The translations under genes were made by a program, and so were the position numbers. Of a DNA stretch of 64,000 nt, positions 50,855 to 63,583 are shown piece after piece. The first letter of the stretch is position 1, and each line of letters begins with the position of its first letter. This stretch comes from Auanema rhodensis (taxonomy: Eukaryota > Nematoda > Chromadorea > Rhabditida > Rhabditidae): the NCBI GenBank assembly GCA_964057225.1, contig OZ059898.1, forward strand, positions 17,399,267 to 17,463,266, in the 5' to 3' direction. Below the pieces are notes generated by a model, which was given only the letters and a program-made list of their open reading frames with translations, was not told the origin of the DNA and made no database searches.

Positions 50855-53662
50855 GAATAATATTGTCCATCGTCTTTGCCTTGAAAAAAGGAATCTAAAA
50901 ACATCTACTTTTTGCTAAATTATTTTGAAATTTTTCGAAAAAATTTTTGTCAAAATGTTTTTGGAAGCAATGTTGAGTGAACATGGAAACTCAACATACA
51001 CTAATGCATCATTTTTCAAACAATCATAACTAATTTTTGTATTAAGCGTTTCTCAATGTAGTATAGTGCATTTGATGCGGATTTTTAAGCTGCGTCGATC
51101 TGTGTTATCAGATTTGCGCTAGCTTAAAAATGCACCGAGATATCAACTGATATAAGTTCACACTTATATCCTCGATTTTCACCCTGAAGAATTAATTTTT
51201 TCGTTGAATAACATTGTCCATCGTCTTTGCCTTGAAAAAAGGAATCTAAAAACATTTACTTTTTGCTAAATTATTCTGAAATTTTTCGAAAAAATTTCTG
51301 TCAAAATGTTTTTGGAAGCAATGTTGAGTGTACATGGAAACTCAACATACACTAATGCATCATTTTTCAAACGATCATAACTAATTTTTGTATTAAGCGT
51401 TTCTCAATGTAGTATAGTGCATTCGATGCGAATTTTTAAGCTGCGTCGATCTGTGTTATCAGATTTGCGCTAGCTTAAAAATGCACCGAGATATCAACTG
51501 ATATAAGTTCACACTTATATCCTCGATTTTCACCCTGAAGAATTAATTTTTTCGTTGAATAACATTGTCCATCGTCTTTGCCTTGAAAAAAGGAATCTAA
51601 AAACATCTACTTTTTGCTAAATTATTTTGAAATTTTTCGAAAAAATTTTTGTCAAAATGTTTTTGGAAGCAATGTTGAGTGAACATGGAAACTCAACATA
51701 CACTAATGCATCATTTTTCAAACAATCATAACTAATTTTTGTATTAAGCGTTTCTCAATGTAGTATAGTGCATTTGATGCGGATTTTTAAGCTGCGTCGA
51801 TCTGTGTTATCAGATTTGCGCTAGCTTAAAAATGCACCGAGATATCAACTGATATAAGTTCACACTTATATCCTCGATTTTCACCCTGAAGAATTAATTT
51901 TTTCGTTGAATAACATTGTCCATCGTCTTTGCCTTGAAAAAAGGAATCTAAAAACATTTACTTTTTGCTAAATTATTCTGAAATTTTTCGAAAAAATTTC
52001 TGTCAAAATGTTTTTGGAAGCAATGTTGAGTGTACATGGAAACTCAACATACACTAATGCATCATTTTTCAAACGATCATAACTAATTTTTGTATTAAGC
52101 GTTTCTCAATGTAGTATAGTGCATTCGATGCGGATTTTTAAGCTGCGTCGATCTGTGTTATCAGATTTGCGCTAGCTTAAAAATGCACCGAGATATCAAC
52201 TGATATAAGTTCACACTTATATCCTCGATTTTCACCCTGAAGAATTAATTTTTTCGTTGAATAACATTGTCCATCGTCTTTGCCTTGAAAAAAGGAATCT
52301 AAAAACATCTACTTTTTGCTAAATTATTTTGAAATTTTTCGAAAAAATTTTTGTCAAAATGTTTTTGGAAGCAATGTTGAGTGAACATGGAAACTCAACA
52401 TACACTAATGCATCATTTTTCAAACAATCATAACTAATTTTTGTATTAAGCGTTTCTCAATGTAGTATAGTGCATTTGATGCGGATTTTTAAGCTGCGTC
52501 GATCTGTGTTATCAGATTTGCGCTAGCTTAAAAATGCACCGAGATATCAACTGATATAAGTTCACACTTATATCCTCGATTTTCACCCTGAAGAATTAAT
52601 TTTTTCGTTGAATAACATTGTCCATCGTCTTTGCCTTGAAAAAAGGAATCTAAAAACATTTACTTTTTGCTAAATTATTCTGAAATTTTTCGAAAAAATT
52701 TCTGTCAAAATGTTTTTGGAAGCAATGTTGAGTGTACATGGAAACTCAACATACACTAATGCATCATTTTTCAAACGATCATAACTAATTTTTGTATTAA
52801 GCGTTTCTCAATGTAGTATAGTGCATTCGATGCGGATTTTTAAGCTGCGTCGATCTGTGTTATCAGATTTGCGCTAGCTTAAAAATGCACCGAGATATCA
52901 ACTGATATAAGTTCACACTTATATCCTCGATTTTCACCCTGAAGAATTAATTTTTTCGTTGAATAACATTGTCCATCGTCTTTGCCTTGAAAAAAGGAAT
53001 CTAAAAACATCTACTTTTTGCTAAATTATTTTGAAATTTTTCGAAAAAATTTTTGTCAAAATGTTTTTGGAAGCAATGTTGAGTGAACATGGAAACTCAA
53101 CATACACTAATGCATCATTTTTCAAACAATCATAACTAATTTTTGTATTAAGCGTTTCTCAATGTAGTATAGTGCATTTGATGCGGATTTTTAAGCTGCG
53201 TCGATCTGTGTTATCAGATTTGCGCTAGCTTAAAAATGCACCGAGATATCAACTGATATAAGTTCACACTTATATCCTCGATTTTCACCCTGAAGAATTA
53301 ATTTTTTCGTTGAATAACATTGTCCATCGTCTTTGCCTTGAAAAAAGGAATCTAAAAACATCTACTTTTTGCTAAATTATTCTGAAATTTTTTGAAAAAA
53401 TTTTTGTCAAAATGTTTTTGGAAGCAATGTTGAGTGTACATGGAAACTCAACATACACTAATGCATCATTTTTCAAACGATCATAACTAATTTTTGTATT
53501 AAGCGTTTCTCAATGTAGTATAGTGCATTCGATGCGGATTTTTAAGCTGCGTCGATCTGTGTTATCAGATTTGCGCTAGCTTAAAAATGCACCGAGATAT
53601 CAACTGATATAAGTTCACACTTATATCCTCGATTTTCACCCTGAAGAATTAATTTTTTCGTT

Positions 53663-55066
53663 GAATAACATTGTCCATCGTCTTTGCCTTGAAAAAAGGA
53701 ATCTAAAAACATCTACTTTTTGCTAAATTATTTTGAAATTTTTCGAAAAAATTTTTGTCAAAATGTTTTTGGAAGCAATGTTGAGTGAACATGGAAACTC
53801 AACATACACTAATGCATCATTTTTCAAACAATCATAACTAATTTTTGTATTAAGCGTTTCTCAATGTAGTATAGTGCATTTGATGCGGATTTTTAAGCTG
53901 CGTCGATCTGTGTTATCAGATTTGCGCTAGCTTAAAAATGCACCGAGATATCAACTGATATAAGTTCACACTTATATCCTCGATTTTCACCCTGAAGAAT
54001 TAATTTTTTCGTTGAATAACATTGTCCATCGTCTTTGCCTTGAAAAAAGGAATCTAAAAACATTTACTTTTTGCTAAATTATTCTGAAATTTTTCGAAAA
54101 AATTTCTGTCAAAATGTTTTTGGAAGCAATGTTGAGTGTACATGGAAACTCAACATACACTAATGCATCATTTTTCAAACGATCATAACTAATTTTTGTA
54201 TTAAGCGTTTTTCAATGTAGTATAGTGCATTCGATGCGGATTTTTAAGCTGCGTCGATCTGTGTTATCAGATTTGCGCTAGCTTAAAAATGCACCGAGAT
54301 ATCAACTGATATAAGTTCACACTTATATCCTCGATTTTCACCCTGAAGAATTGATTTTTTCGTTGAATAACATTGTCCATCGTCTTTGCCTTGAAAAAAG
54401 GAATCTAAAAACATTTACTTTTTGCTAAATTATTCTGAAATTTTTCGAAAAAATTTTTGTCAAAATGTTTTTGGAAGCAATGTTGAGTGTACATGGAAAC
54501 TCAACATACACTAATGCATCATTTTTCAAACGATCATAACTAATTTTTGTATTAAGCGTTTCTCAATGTAGTATAGTGCATTTGATGCGGATTTTTAAGC
54601 TGCGTCGATCTGTGTTATCGGATTTGCGCTAGCTTAAAAATGCACCGAGATATCAACTGATATAAGTTCACACTTATATCCTCGATTTTCACCCTGAAGA
54701 ATTAATTTTTTCGTTGAATAACATTGTCCATCGTCTTTGCCTTGAAAAAAGGAATCTAAAAACATTTACTTTTTGCTAAATTATTCTGAAATTTTTCGAA
54801 AAAATTTTTGTCAAAATGTTTTTGGAAGCAATGTTGAGTGTACATGGAAACTCAACATACACTAATGCACCATTTTTCAAACGATCATAACTAATTTTTG
54901 TATTAAGCGTTTCTCAATGTAGTATAATGCATTCGATGCGGAGTTTTAAGCTGCGTCGATCTGTGTTATCAGATTTGCGCTAGCTTAAAAATGCACCGAG
55001 ATATCAACTGATATAAGTTCACACTTATATCCTCGATTTTCACCCTGAAGAATTAATTTTTTCGTT
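53663..55066. repeat. monomers 155-158: A B1 D E
   Basis: With the preceding A C (52961-53662) this gives the third copy of A C A B1 D. The D copy has the 256G change in the inverted repeat (base 54620), and the E copy has 228G (base 54943). Private changes become more frequent here, just before the rearranged monomer at 55067. Confidence 0.8.
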
Positions 55067-55510
55067 GAATAACATTGTCCATCGTCTTTGCCTTGAAAAA
55101 AGGAATCTAAAAACATTTACTTTTTGCTAAATTATTCTGAAATTTTTCGAAAAAATTTTTGTCAAAATGTTTTTGGAAGCAATGTTGAGTGAACATGGAA
55201 ACTCAACATACACTAATGCATCATTTTTCAAACAATCATAACTAATTTTTGTATTAAGCGTTTCTCAATGTAGTATAGTGCATTCGATGCGGATTTTTAA
55301 GCTGCGTCGATCTGTGTTATCAGATTTGAGCTAGCTTAAAAATGCACCGAGATATCAACTGATATAAGTTCACACTTATATCCTCGATTTTCACCCTGAA
55401 GAATTAATTTTAGCTTAAAAATGCTAGCTTAAAAATGCACCGAGATATCAACTGATATAAGTTCACACTTATATCCTCGATTTTCACCCTGAAGAATTAA
55501 TTTTTTCGTT
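55067..55510. repeat. rearranged monomer 159, 444 bp, with 93 extra bases
   Basis: The monomer is intact to position 344 (base 55410). It then jumps back to position 266: tagcttaaaaatgc (55411-55424, positions 266-279) is followed at once by a second start at 266 (55425) that runs to the normal end. The result is a partial end duplication plus a 14-bp tandem duplication. The jump starts in the outer right arm of the large inverted repeat. The 5' part has E/H-like markers (51T 71C) and the rest A1-like markers (126A 168A 219C), so it is also a mosaic. Base 55329 is a (263A). This is the only insertion in the window. Confidence 0.9.
55411..55438. repeat. 14-bp direct duplication inside monomer 159
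   Basis: Two adjacent copies of tagcttaaaaatgc (55411-55424 and 55425-55438) lie at the rearrangement junction. The unit is the right arm of the 227-277 inverted repeat, which suggests slippage or repair at a hairpin. Confidence 0.85.
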
Positions 55511-57265
55511 GAATAACATTGTCCATCGTCTTTGCCTTGAAAAAAGGAATCTAAAAACATCTACTTTTTGCTAAATTATTTTGAAATTTTTCGAAAAAAT
55601 TTTTGTCAAAATGTTTTTGGAAGCAATGTTGAGTGTACATGGAAACTCAACATACACTAATGCATCATTTTTCAAACGATCATAACTAATTTTTGTATTA
55701 AGCGTTTCTCAATGTAGTATAGTGCATTCGATGCGGATTTTTAAGCTGCGTCGATCTGTGTTATCAGATTTGCGCTAGCTTAAAAATGCACCGAAATATC
55801 AACTGATATAAGTTCACACTTATATCCTCGATTTTCACCCTGAAGAATTATTTTTTTCGTTGAATAACATTGTCCATCGTCTTTGCCTTGAAAAAAGGAA
55901 TCTAAAAACATCTACTTTTTGCTAAATTATTTTGAAATTTTTCGAAAAAATTTCTGTCAAAATGTTTTTGGAAGCAATGTTGAGTGTACATGGAAACTCA
56001 ACATACACTAATGCATCATTTTTCAAACGATCATAACTAATTTTTGTATTAAGCGTTTCTCAATGTAGTATAGTGCATTCGATGCGGATTTTTAAGCTGC
56101 GTCGATCTGTGTTATCAGATTTGCGCTAGCTTAAAAATGCACCGAGATATCAACTGATATAAGTTCACACTTATATCCTCGATTTTCACCCTGAAGAATT
56201 GATTTTTTCGTTGAATAACATTGTCCATCGTCTTTGCCTTGAAAAAAGGAATCTAAAAACATCTACTTTTTGCTAAACTATTCTGAAATTTTTCGAAAAA
56301 ATTTTTGTCAAAATGTTTTTGGAAGCAATGTTGAGTGTACATGGAAACTCAACATACACTAATGCATCATTTTTCAAACGATCATAACTAATTTTTGTAT
56401 TAAGCGTTTCTCAATGTAGTATAGTGCATTTGATGCGGATTTTTAAGCTGCGTCGATCTGTGTTATCAGATTTGCGCTAGCTTAAAAATGCACCGAGATA
56501 TCAACTGATATAAGTTCACACTTATATCCTCGATTTTCACCCTGAAGAAATAATTTTTTCGTTGAATAACATTGTCCATCGTCTTTGCCTTGAGAAAAGG
56601 AATCTAAAAACCTCTACTTTTTGCTAAATTATTTTGAAGTTTTTCGAAAAAATTTTTGTCAAAATGTTTTTGGAAGCAATGTTGAGTGTACATGGAAACT
56701 CAACATACACTAATGCATCATTTTTCAAACGATCATAACTAATTTTTGTATTAAGCGTTTCTCAATGTAGTATAATGCATTCGATGCGGATTTTTAAGCT
56801 GCGTCGATCTGTGTTATCAGATTTGCGCTAGCTTAAAAATGCACCGAGATATCAACTGATATAAGTTCACACTTATATCCTCGATTTTCACCCTGAAGAA
56901 TTAATTTTTTCGTTGAATAACATTGTCCATCGTCTTTGCCTTGAAAAAAGGAATCTAAAAACATCTACTTTTTGCTAAATTATTTTGAAATTTTTCGAAA
57001 AAATTTTTGTCAAAATGTTTTTGGAAGCAATGTTGAGTGTACATGGAAACTCAACATACACTAATGCATCATTTTTCAAACGATCATAACTAATTTTTGT
57101 ATTAAGCGTTTCTCAATGTAGTATAGTGCATTCGATGCGGATTTTTAAGCTGCGTCGATCTGTGTTATCAGATTTGCGCTAGCTTAAAAATGCACCGAGA
57201 TATCAACTGATATAAGTTCACACTTATATCCTCGATTTTCACCCTGAAGAATTATTTTTTTCGTT
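55511..57265. repeat. monomers 160-164: transition section
   Basis: Monomers 160-163 (ending TTAT; 93C ending TTGA; D-like ending ATAA; G) follow the same order as 20212-21264 plus 22318-22668, so this block has a relative 35 kb upstream. Private changes: 285A in monomer 160 (base 55795), aaactattctg in 162, aacctctac in 163. Monomer 164 (56915-57265) again ends TTAT. Confidence 0.8.
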
Positions 57266-59371
57266 GAATAACATTGTCCATCGTCTTTGCCTCGAAAAAA
57301 GGAATCTAAAAACATCTACTTTTTGCTAAATTAATTTGAAATTTTTCGAAAAAATTTTTGTCAAAATGTTTTTGGAAGCAATGTTGAGTGTACATGGAAA
57401 CTCAACATACACTAATGCATCATTTTTCAAACAATCATAACTAATTTTTGTATTAAGCGTTTCTAAATGTAGTATAGTGCATTCGATGCGGATTTTTAAG
57501 CTGCGTCGATCTGTGTTATCAGATTTGCGCTAGCCTAAAAATGCACCGAGATATCAACTGATATAAGTTCACACTTATATCCTCGATTTTCACCCTGAAG
57601 AATTATTTTTTTCGTTGAATAACATTGTCCATCGTCTTTGCCTTGAAAAAAGGAATCTAAAAACATCTACTTTTTGCTAAATTATTTTGAAATTTTTCGA
57701 AAAAATTTTTGTCAAAATGTTTTTGGAAGCAATGTTGAGTGTACATGGAAACTCAACATACACTAATGCATCATTTTTCAAACAATCATAACTAATTTTT
57801 GTATTAAGCGTTTCTAAATGTAGTATAGTGCATTCGATGCGGATTTTTAAGCTGCGTCGATCTGTGTTATCAGATTTGCGCTAGCTTAAAAATGCACCGA
57901 GATATCAACTGATATAAGTTCACACTTATATCCTCGATTTTCACCCTGAAGAATTAATTTTTTCGTTGAATAACATTGTCCATCGTCTTTGCCTTGAAAA
58001 AAGGAATCTAAAAACATCTACTTTTTGCTAAATTATTTTGAAATTTTTCGAAAAAATTTTTGTCAAAATGTTTTTGGAAGCAATGTTGAGTGTACATGGA
58101 AACTCAACATACACTAATGCATCATTTTTCAAACAATCATAACTAATTTTTGTATTAAGCGTTTCTAAATGTAGTATAGTGCATTCGATGCGGATTTTTA
58201 AGCTGCGTCGATCTGTGTTATCAGATTTGCGCTAGCTTAAAAATGCACCGAGATATCAACTGATATAAGTTCACACTTATATCCTCGATTTTCACCCTGA
58301 AGAATTATTTTTTTCGTTGAATAACATTGTCCATCGTCTTTGCCTTGAAAAAAGGAATCTAAAAACATCTACTTTTTGCTAAATTATTTTGAAATTTTTC
58401 GAAAAAATTTTTGTCAAAATGTTTTTGGAAGCAATGTTGAGTGTACATGGAAACTCAACATACACTAATGCATCATTTTTCAAACAATCATAACTAATTT
58501 TTGTATTAAGCGTTTCTAAATGTAGTATAGTGCATTCGATGCGGATTTTTAAGCTGCGTCGATCTGTGTTATCAGATTTGCGCTAGCTTAAAAATGCACC
58601 GAGATATCAACTGATATAAGTTCACACTTATATCCTCGATTTTCACCCTGAAGAATTAATTTTTTCGTTGAATAACATTGTCCATCGTCTTTGCCTTTAA
58701 AAAAGGAATCTAAAAACATCTACTTTTTGCTAAATTATTTTGAAATTTTTCGAAAAAATTTTTGTCAAAATGTTTTTGGAAGCAATGTTGAGTGTACATG
58801 GAAACTCAACATACACTAATGCATCATTTTTCAAACGATCATAACTAATTTTTGTATTAAGCGTTTCTCAATGTAGTATAGTGCATTCGATGCGGATTTT
58901 TAAGCTGCGTCGATCTGTGTTATCAGATTTGCGCTAGCTTAAAAATGCACCGAGATATCAACTGATATAAGTTCACACTTATATCCTCGATTTTCACCCT
59001 GAAGAATTATTTTTTTCGTTGAATAACATTGTCCATCGTCTTTGCCTTGAAAAAAGGAATCTAAAAACATCTACTTTTTGCTAAATTAATTCGAAATTTT
59101 TCGAAAAAATTTTTGTCAAAATGTTTTTGGAAGCAATGTTGAGTGTACATGGAAACTCAACATACACTAATGCATCATTTTTCAAACAATCATAACTAAT
59201 TTTTGTATTAAGCGTTTCTAAATGTAGTATAGTGCATTCGATGCGGATTTTTAAGCTGCGTCGATCTGTGTTATCAGATTTGCGCTAGCTTAAAAATGCA
59301 CCGAGATATCAACTGATATAAGTTCACACTTATATCCTCGATTTTCACCCTGAAGAATTATTTTTTTCGTT
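57266..59371. repeat. monomers 165-170: type N domain
   Basis: Type N (126T, 168A, 200A giving tttctaaatg) makes up five of these six monomers and is absent from the first 57 kb. Endings alternate TTAT and TTAA. Monomer 169 (58670-59020) lacks 200A and 168A and has 29T (gcctttaaaaaagg). Monomer 165 has 28C, 270C (base 57535) and aattaatttg. Monomer 170 has aattaattcg. N is a separately homogenised variant on the right side of the window. Confidence 0.85.
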
Positions 59372-62300
59372 GAATAACATTGTCCATCGTCTTTGCCTTG
59401 AAAAAAGGAATCTAAAAACATCTACTTTTTGCTAAATTATTCTGAAATTTTTCGAAAAAATTTTTGTCAAAATGTTTTTGGAAGCAATGTTGAGTGTACA
59501 TGGAAACTCAACATACACTAATGCATCATTTTTCAAACAATCATAACTAATTTTTGTATTAAGCGTTTCTAAATGTAGTATAGTGCATTCGATGCGGATT
59601 TTTAAGCTGCGTCGATCTGTGTTATCAGATTTGCGCTAGCTTAAAAATGCACCGAGATATCAACTGATATAAGTTCACACTTATATCCTCGATTTTCACC
59701 CTGAAGAATTATTTTTTTCGTTGAATAACATTGTCCATCGTCTTTGCCTTGAAAAAAGGAATCTAAAAACATCTACTTTTTGCTAAATTATTTTGAAATT
59801 TTTCGAAAAAATTTTTGTCAAAATGTTTTTGGAAGCAATGTTGAGTGTACATGGAAACTCAACATACACTAATGCATCATTTTTCAAACAATCATAACTA
59901 ATTTTTGTATTAAGCGTTTCTAAATGTAGTATAGTGCATTCGATGCGGATTTTTAAGCTGCGTCGATCTGTGTTATCAGATTTGCGCTAGCTTAAAAATG
60001 CACCGAGATATCAACTGATATAAGTTCACACTTATATCCTCGATTTTCACCCTGAAGAATTAATTTTTTCGTTGAATAACATTGTCCATCGTCTTTGCCT
60101 TGAAAAAAGGAATCTAAAAACATCTACTTTTTGCTAAATTATTTTGAAATTTTTCAAAAAAATTTTTGTCAAAATGTTTTTGGAAGCAATGTTGAGTGTA
60201 CATGGAAACTCAGCATACACTAATGCATCATTTTTCAAACAATCATAACTAATTTTTGTATTAAGCGTTTCTAAATGTAGTATAGTGCATTCGATGCGGA
60301 TTTTTAAGCTGCGTCGATCTGTGTTATCAGATTTGCGCTAGCTTAAAAATGCACCGAGATATCAACTGATATAAGTTCACACTTATATCCTCGATTTTCA
60401 CCCTGAAGAATTAATTTTTTCGTTGAATAACATTGTCCATCGTCTTTGCCTTGAAAAAAGGCATCTAAAAACATCTACTTTATGCTAAATTATTTCGAAA
60501 ATTTTCGAAAAAATTTTTGTCAAAATGTTTTTGGAAGCAATGTTGTGTGTACATGGAAACTCAACATACACTAATGCATCATTTTTCAAACGACCATAAC
60601 TAATTTTTGTATTAAGCGTTTCTCAATGTAGTATAGTGCATTCGATGCGGATTTTTAAGTTGCGTCGATCTGTGTTATCAGATTTGCGCTAGCTTAAAAA
60701 TGCACCGAGACATCAACTGATATAAGTTCACACTTATATCCTCGATTTTCACCCTGAAGAATTTATTTTTTCGTTGAATAACATTGTCCATCGTCTTTGC
60801 CTTGAAAAAAGGAATCTAAAAACATCTACTTTTTGCTAAATTATTCTGAAATTTTTCGAAAAAATTTTTGTCAAAATGTTTTTGGAAGCAATGTTGAGTG
60901 TACATGGAAACTCAACATACACTAATGCATCATTTTTCAAACGACCATAACTAATTTTTGTATTAAGCGTTTCTCAATGTAGTATAATGCATTCGATGCG
61001 GATTTTTAAGCTGCGTCGATCTGTGTTATCAGATTTGCGCTAGCTTAAAAATGCACCGAGATATCAACTGATATAAGTTCACACTTATATCCTCGATTTT
61101 CACCCTGAAGAAATAATTTTTTCGTTGAATAACATTGTCCATCGTCTTTGCCTTGAAAAAAGGAATCTAAAAACATCTACTTTTTGCTAAATTATTTTGA
61201 AGTTTTTCGAAAAAATTTTTGTCAAAATGTTTTTGGAAGCAATGTTGAGTGTACATGGAAACTCAACATACACTAATGCATCATTTTTCAAACGATCATA
61301 ACTAATTTTTGTATTAAGCGTTTCTCAATGTAGTATAGTGCATTCGATGCGGATTTTTAAGCTGCGTCGATCTGTGTTATCAGATTTGCGCTAGCTTAAA
61401 AATGCACCGAGATATCAACTGATATAAGTTCACACTTATATCCTCGATTTTCACCCTGAAGAATTATTTTTTTCGTTGAATAACATTGTCCATCGTCTTT
61501 GCCTTGAAAAAAGGAATCTAAAAACATCTACTTTTTGCTAAATTATTCTGAAATTTTTCGAAAAAATTTTTGTCAAAATGTTTTTGGAAGCAATGTTGAG
61601 TGTACATGGAAACTCAACATACACTAATGCATCATTTTTCAAACAATCATAACTAATTTTTGTATTAAGCGTTTCTAAATGTAGTATAGTGCATTCGATG
61701 CGGATTTTTAAGCTGCGTCGATCTGTGTTATCAGATTTGCGCTAGCTTAAAAATGCACCGAGATATCAACTGATATAAGTTCACACTTATATCCTCGATT
61801 TTCACCCTGAAGAATTATTTTTTTCGTTGAATAACATTGTCCATCGTCTTTGCCTTGAAAAAAGGAATCTAAAAACATCTACTTTTTGCTAAATTATTTT
61901 GAAATTTTTCGAAAAAATTTTTGTCAAAATGTTTTTGGAAGCAATGTTGAGTGTACATGGAAACTCAACATACACTAATGCATCATTTTTCAAACAATCA
62001 TAACTAATTTTTGTATTAAGCGTTTCTAAATGTAGTATAGTGCATTCGATGCGGATTTTTAAGCTGCGTCGATCTGTGTTATCAGATTTGCGCTAGCTTA
62101 AAAATGCACCGAGATATCAACTGATATAAGTTCACACTTATATCCTCGATTTTCACCCTGAAGAATTAATTTTTTCGTTGAATAACATTGTCCATCGTCT
62201 TTGCCTTGAAAAAAGGAATCTAAAAACATCTACTTTTTGCTAAATTATTTTGAAATTTTTCAAAAAAATTTTTGTCAAAATGTTTTTGGAAGCAATGTTG

Positions 62301-63583
62301 AGTGTACATGGAAACTCAGCATACACTAATGCATCATTTTTCAAACAATCATAACTAATTTTTGTATTAAGCGTTTCTAAATGTAGTATAGTGCATTCGA
62401 TGCGGATTTTTAAGCTGCGTCGATCTGTGTTATCAGATTTGCGCTAGCTTAAAAATGCACCGAGATATCAACTGATATAAGTTCACACTTATATCCTCGA
62501 TTTTCACCCTGAAGAATTAATTTTTTCGTTGAATAACATTGTCCATCGTCTTTGCCTTGAAAAAAGGCATCTAAAAACATCTACTTTATGCTAAATTATT
62601 TCGAAAATTTTCGAAAAAATTTTTGTCAAAATGTTTTTGGAAGCAATGTTGTGTGTACATGGAAACTCAACATACACTAATGCATCATTTTTCAAACGAC
62701 CATAACTAATTTTTGTATTAAGCGTTTCTCAATGTAGTATAGTGCATTCGATGCGGATTTTTAAGTTGCGTCGATCTGTGTTATCAGATTTGCGCTAGCT
62801 TAAAAATGCACCGAGACATCAACTGATATAAGTTCACACTTATATCCTCGATTTTCACCCTGAAGAATTTATTTTTTCGTTGAATAACATTGTCCATCGT
62901 CTTTGCCTTGAAAAAAGGAATCTAAAAACATCTACTTTTTGCTAAATTATTCTGAAATTTTTCGAAAAAATTTTTGTCAAAATGTTTTTGGAAGCAATGT
63001 TGAGTGTACATGGAAACTCAACATACACTAATGCATCATTTTTCAAACGACCATAACTAATTTTTGTATTAAGCGTTTCTCAATGTAGTATAATGCATTC
63101 GATGCGGATTTTTAAGCTGCGTCGATCTGTGTTATCAGATTTGCGCTAGCTTAAAAATGCACCGAGATATCAACTGATATAAGTTCACACTTATATCCTC
63201 GATTTTCACCCTGAAGAAATAATTTTTTCGTTGAATAACATTGTCCATCGTCTTTGCCTTGAAAAAAGGAATCTAAAAACATCTACTTTTTGCTAAATTA
63301 TTTTGAAGTTTTTCGAAAAAATTTTTGTCAAAATGTTTTTGGAAGCAATGTTGAGTGTACATGGAAACTCAACATACACTAATGCATCATTTTTCAAACG
63401 ATCATAACTAATTTTTGTATTAAGCGTTTCTCAATGTAGTATAGTGCATTTGATGCGGATTTTTAAGCTGCGTCGATCTGTGTTATCAGATTTGCGCTAG
63501 CTTAAAAATGCACCGAGATATCAACTGATATAAGTTCACACTTATATCCTCGATTTTCACCCTGAAGAAATGATTTTTTCGTT
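59372..63583. repeat. tandem duplication of a 6-mer N N N K L G-like (2106 bp each)
   Basis: Units 59372-61477 and 61478-63583 share several rare changes: ttttcaaaaaaat with cagcatac in the third monomer, and aaaggcatc, ctttatgc and atttcgaaaattttcg in the K monomer. By eye the first five monomers are the same in both. The sixth (76G but 31A) differs at 219 (C against T) and in its ending (TTAT against ATGA). Confidence 0.9.

Larger units (their letters stand above)
46039..53662. repeat. tandem duplication of an 11-mer E H J A B A B A B A C (3812 bp each)
   Basis: Units 46039-49850 and 49851-53662 have the same eleven types in order, including the short J and the A(7T) after it. Differences seen: H has 189C in the first unit but 189T in the second; the second J reads tttttagaaactc; the second E has 231G (base 50081); one B in the second has 226A (base 51431); one B in the first ends TCAA. 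These single changes postdate the duplication or come from conversion. This is the largest clean higher-order unit in the window. Confidence 0.9.
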
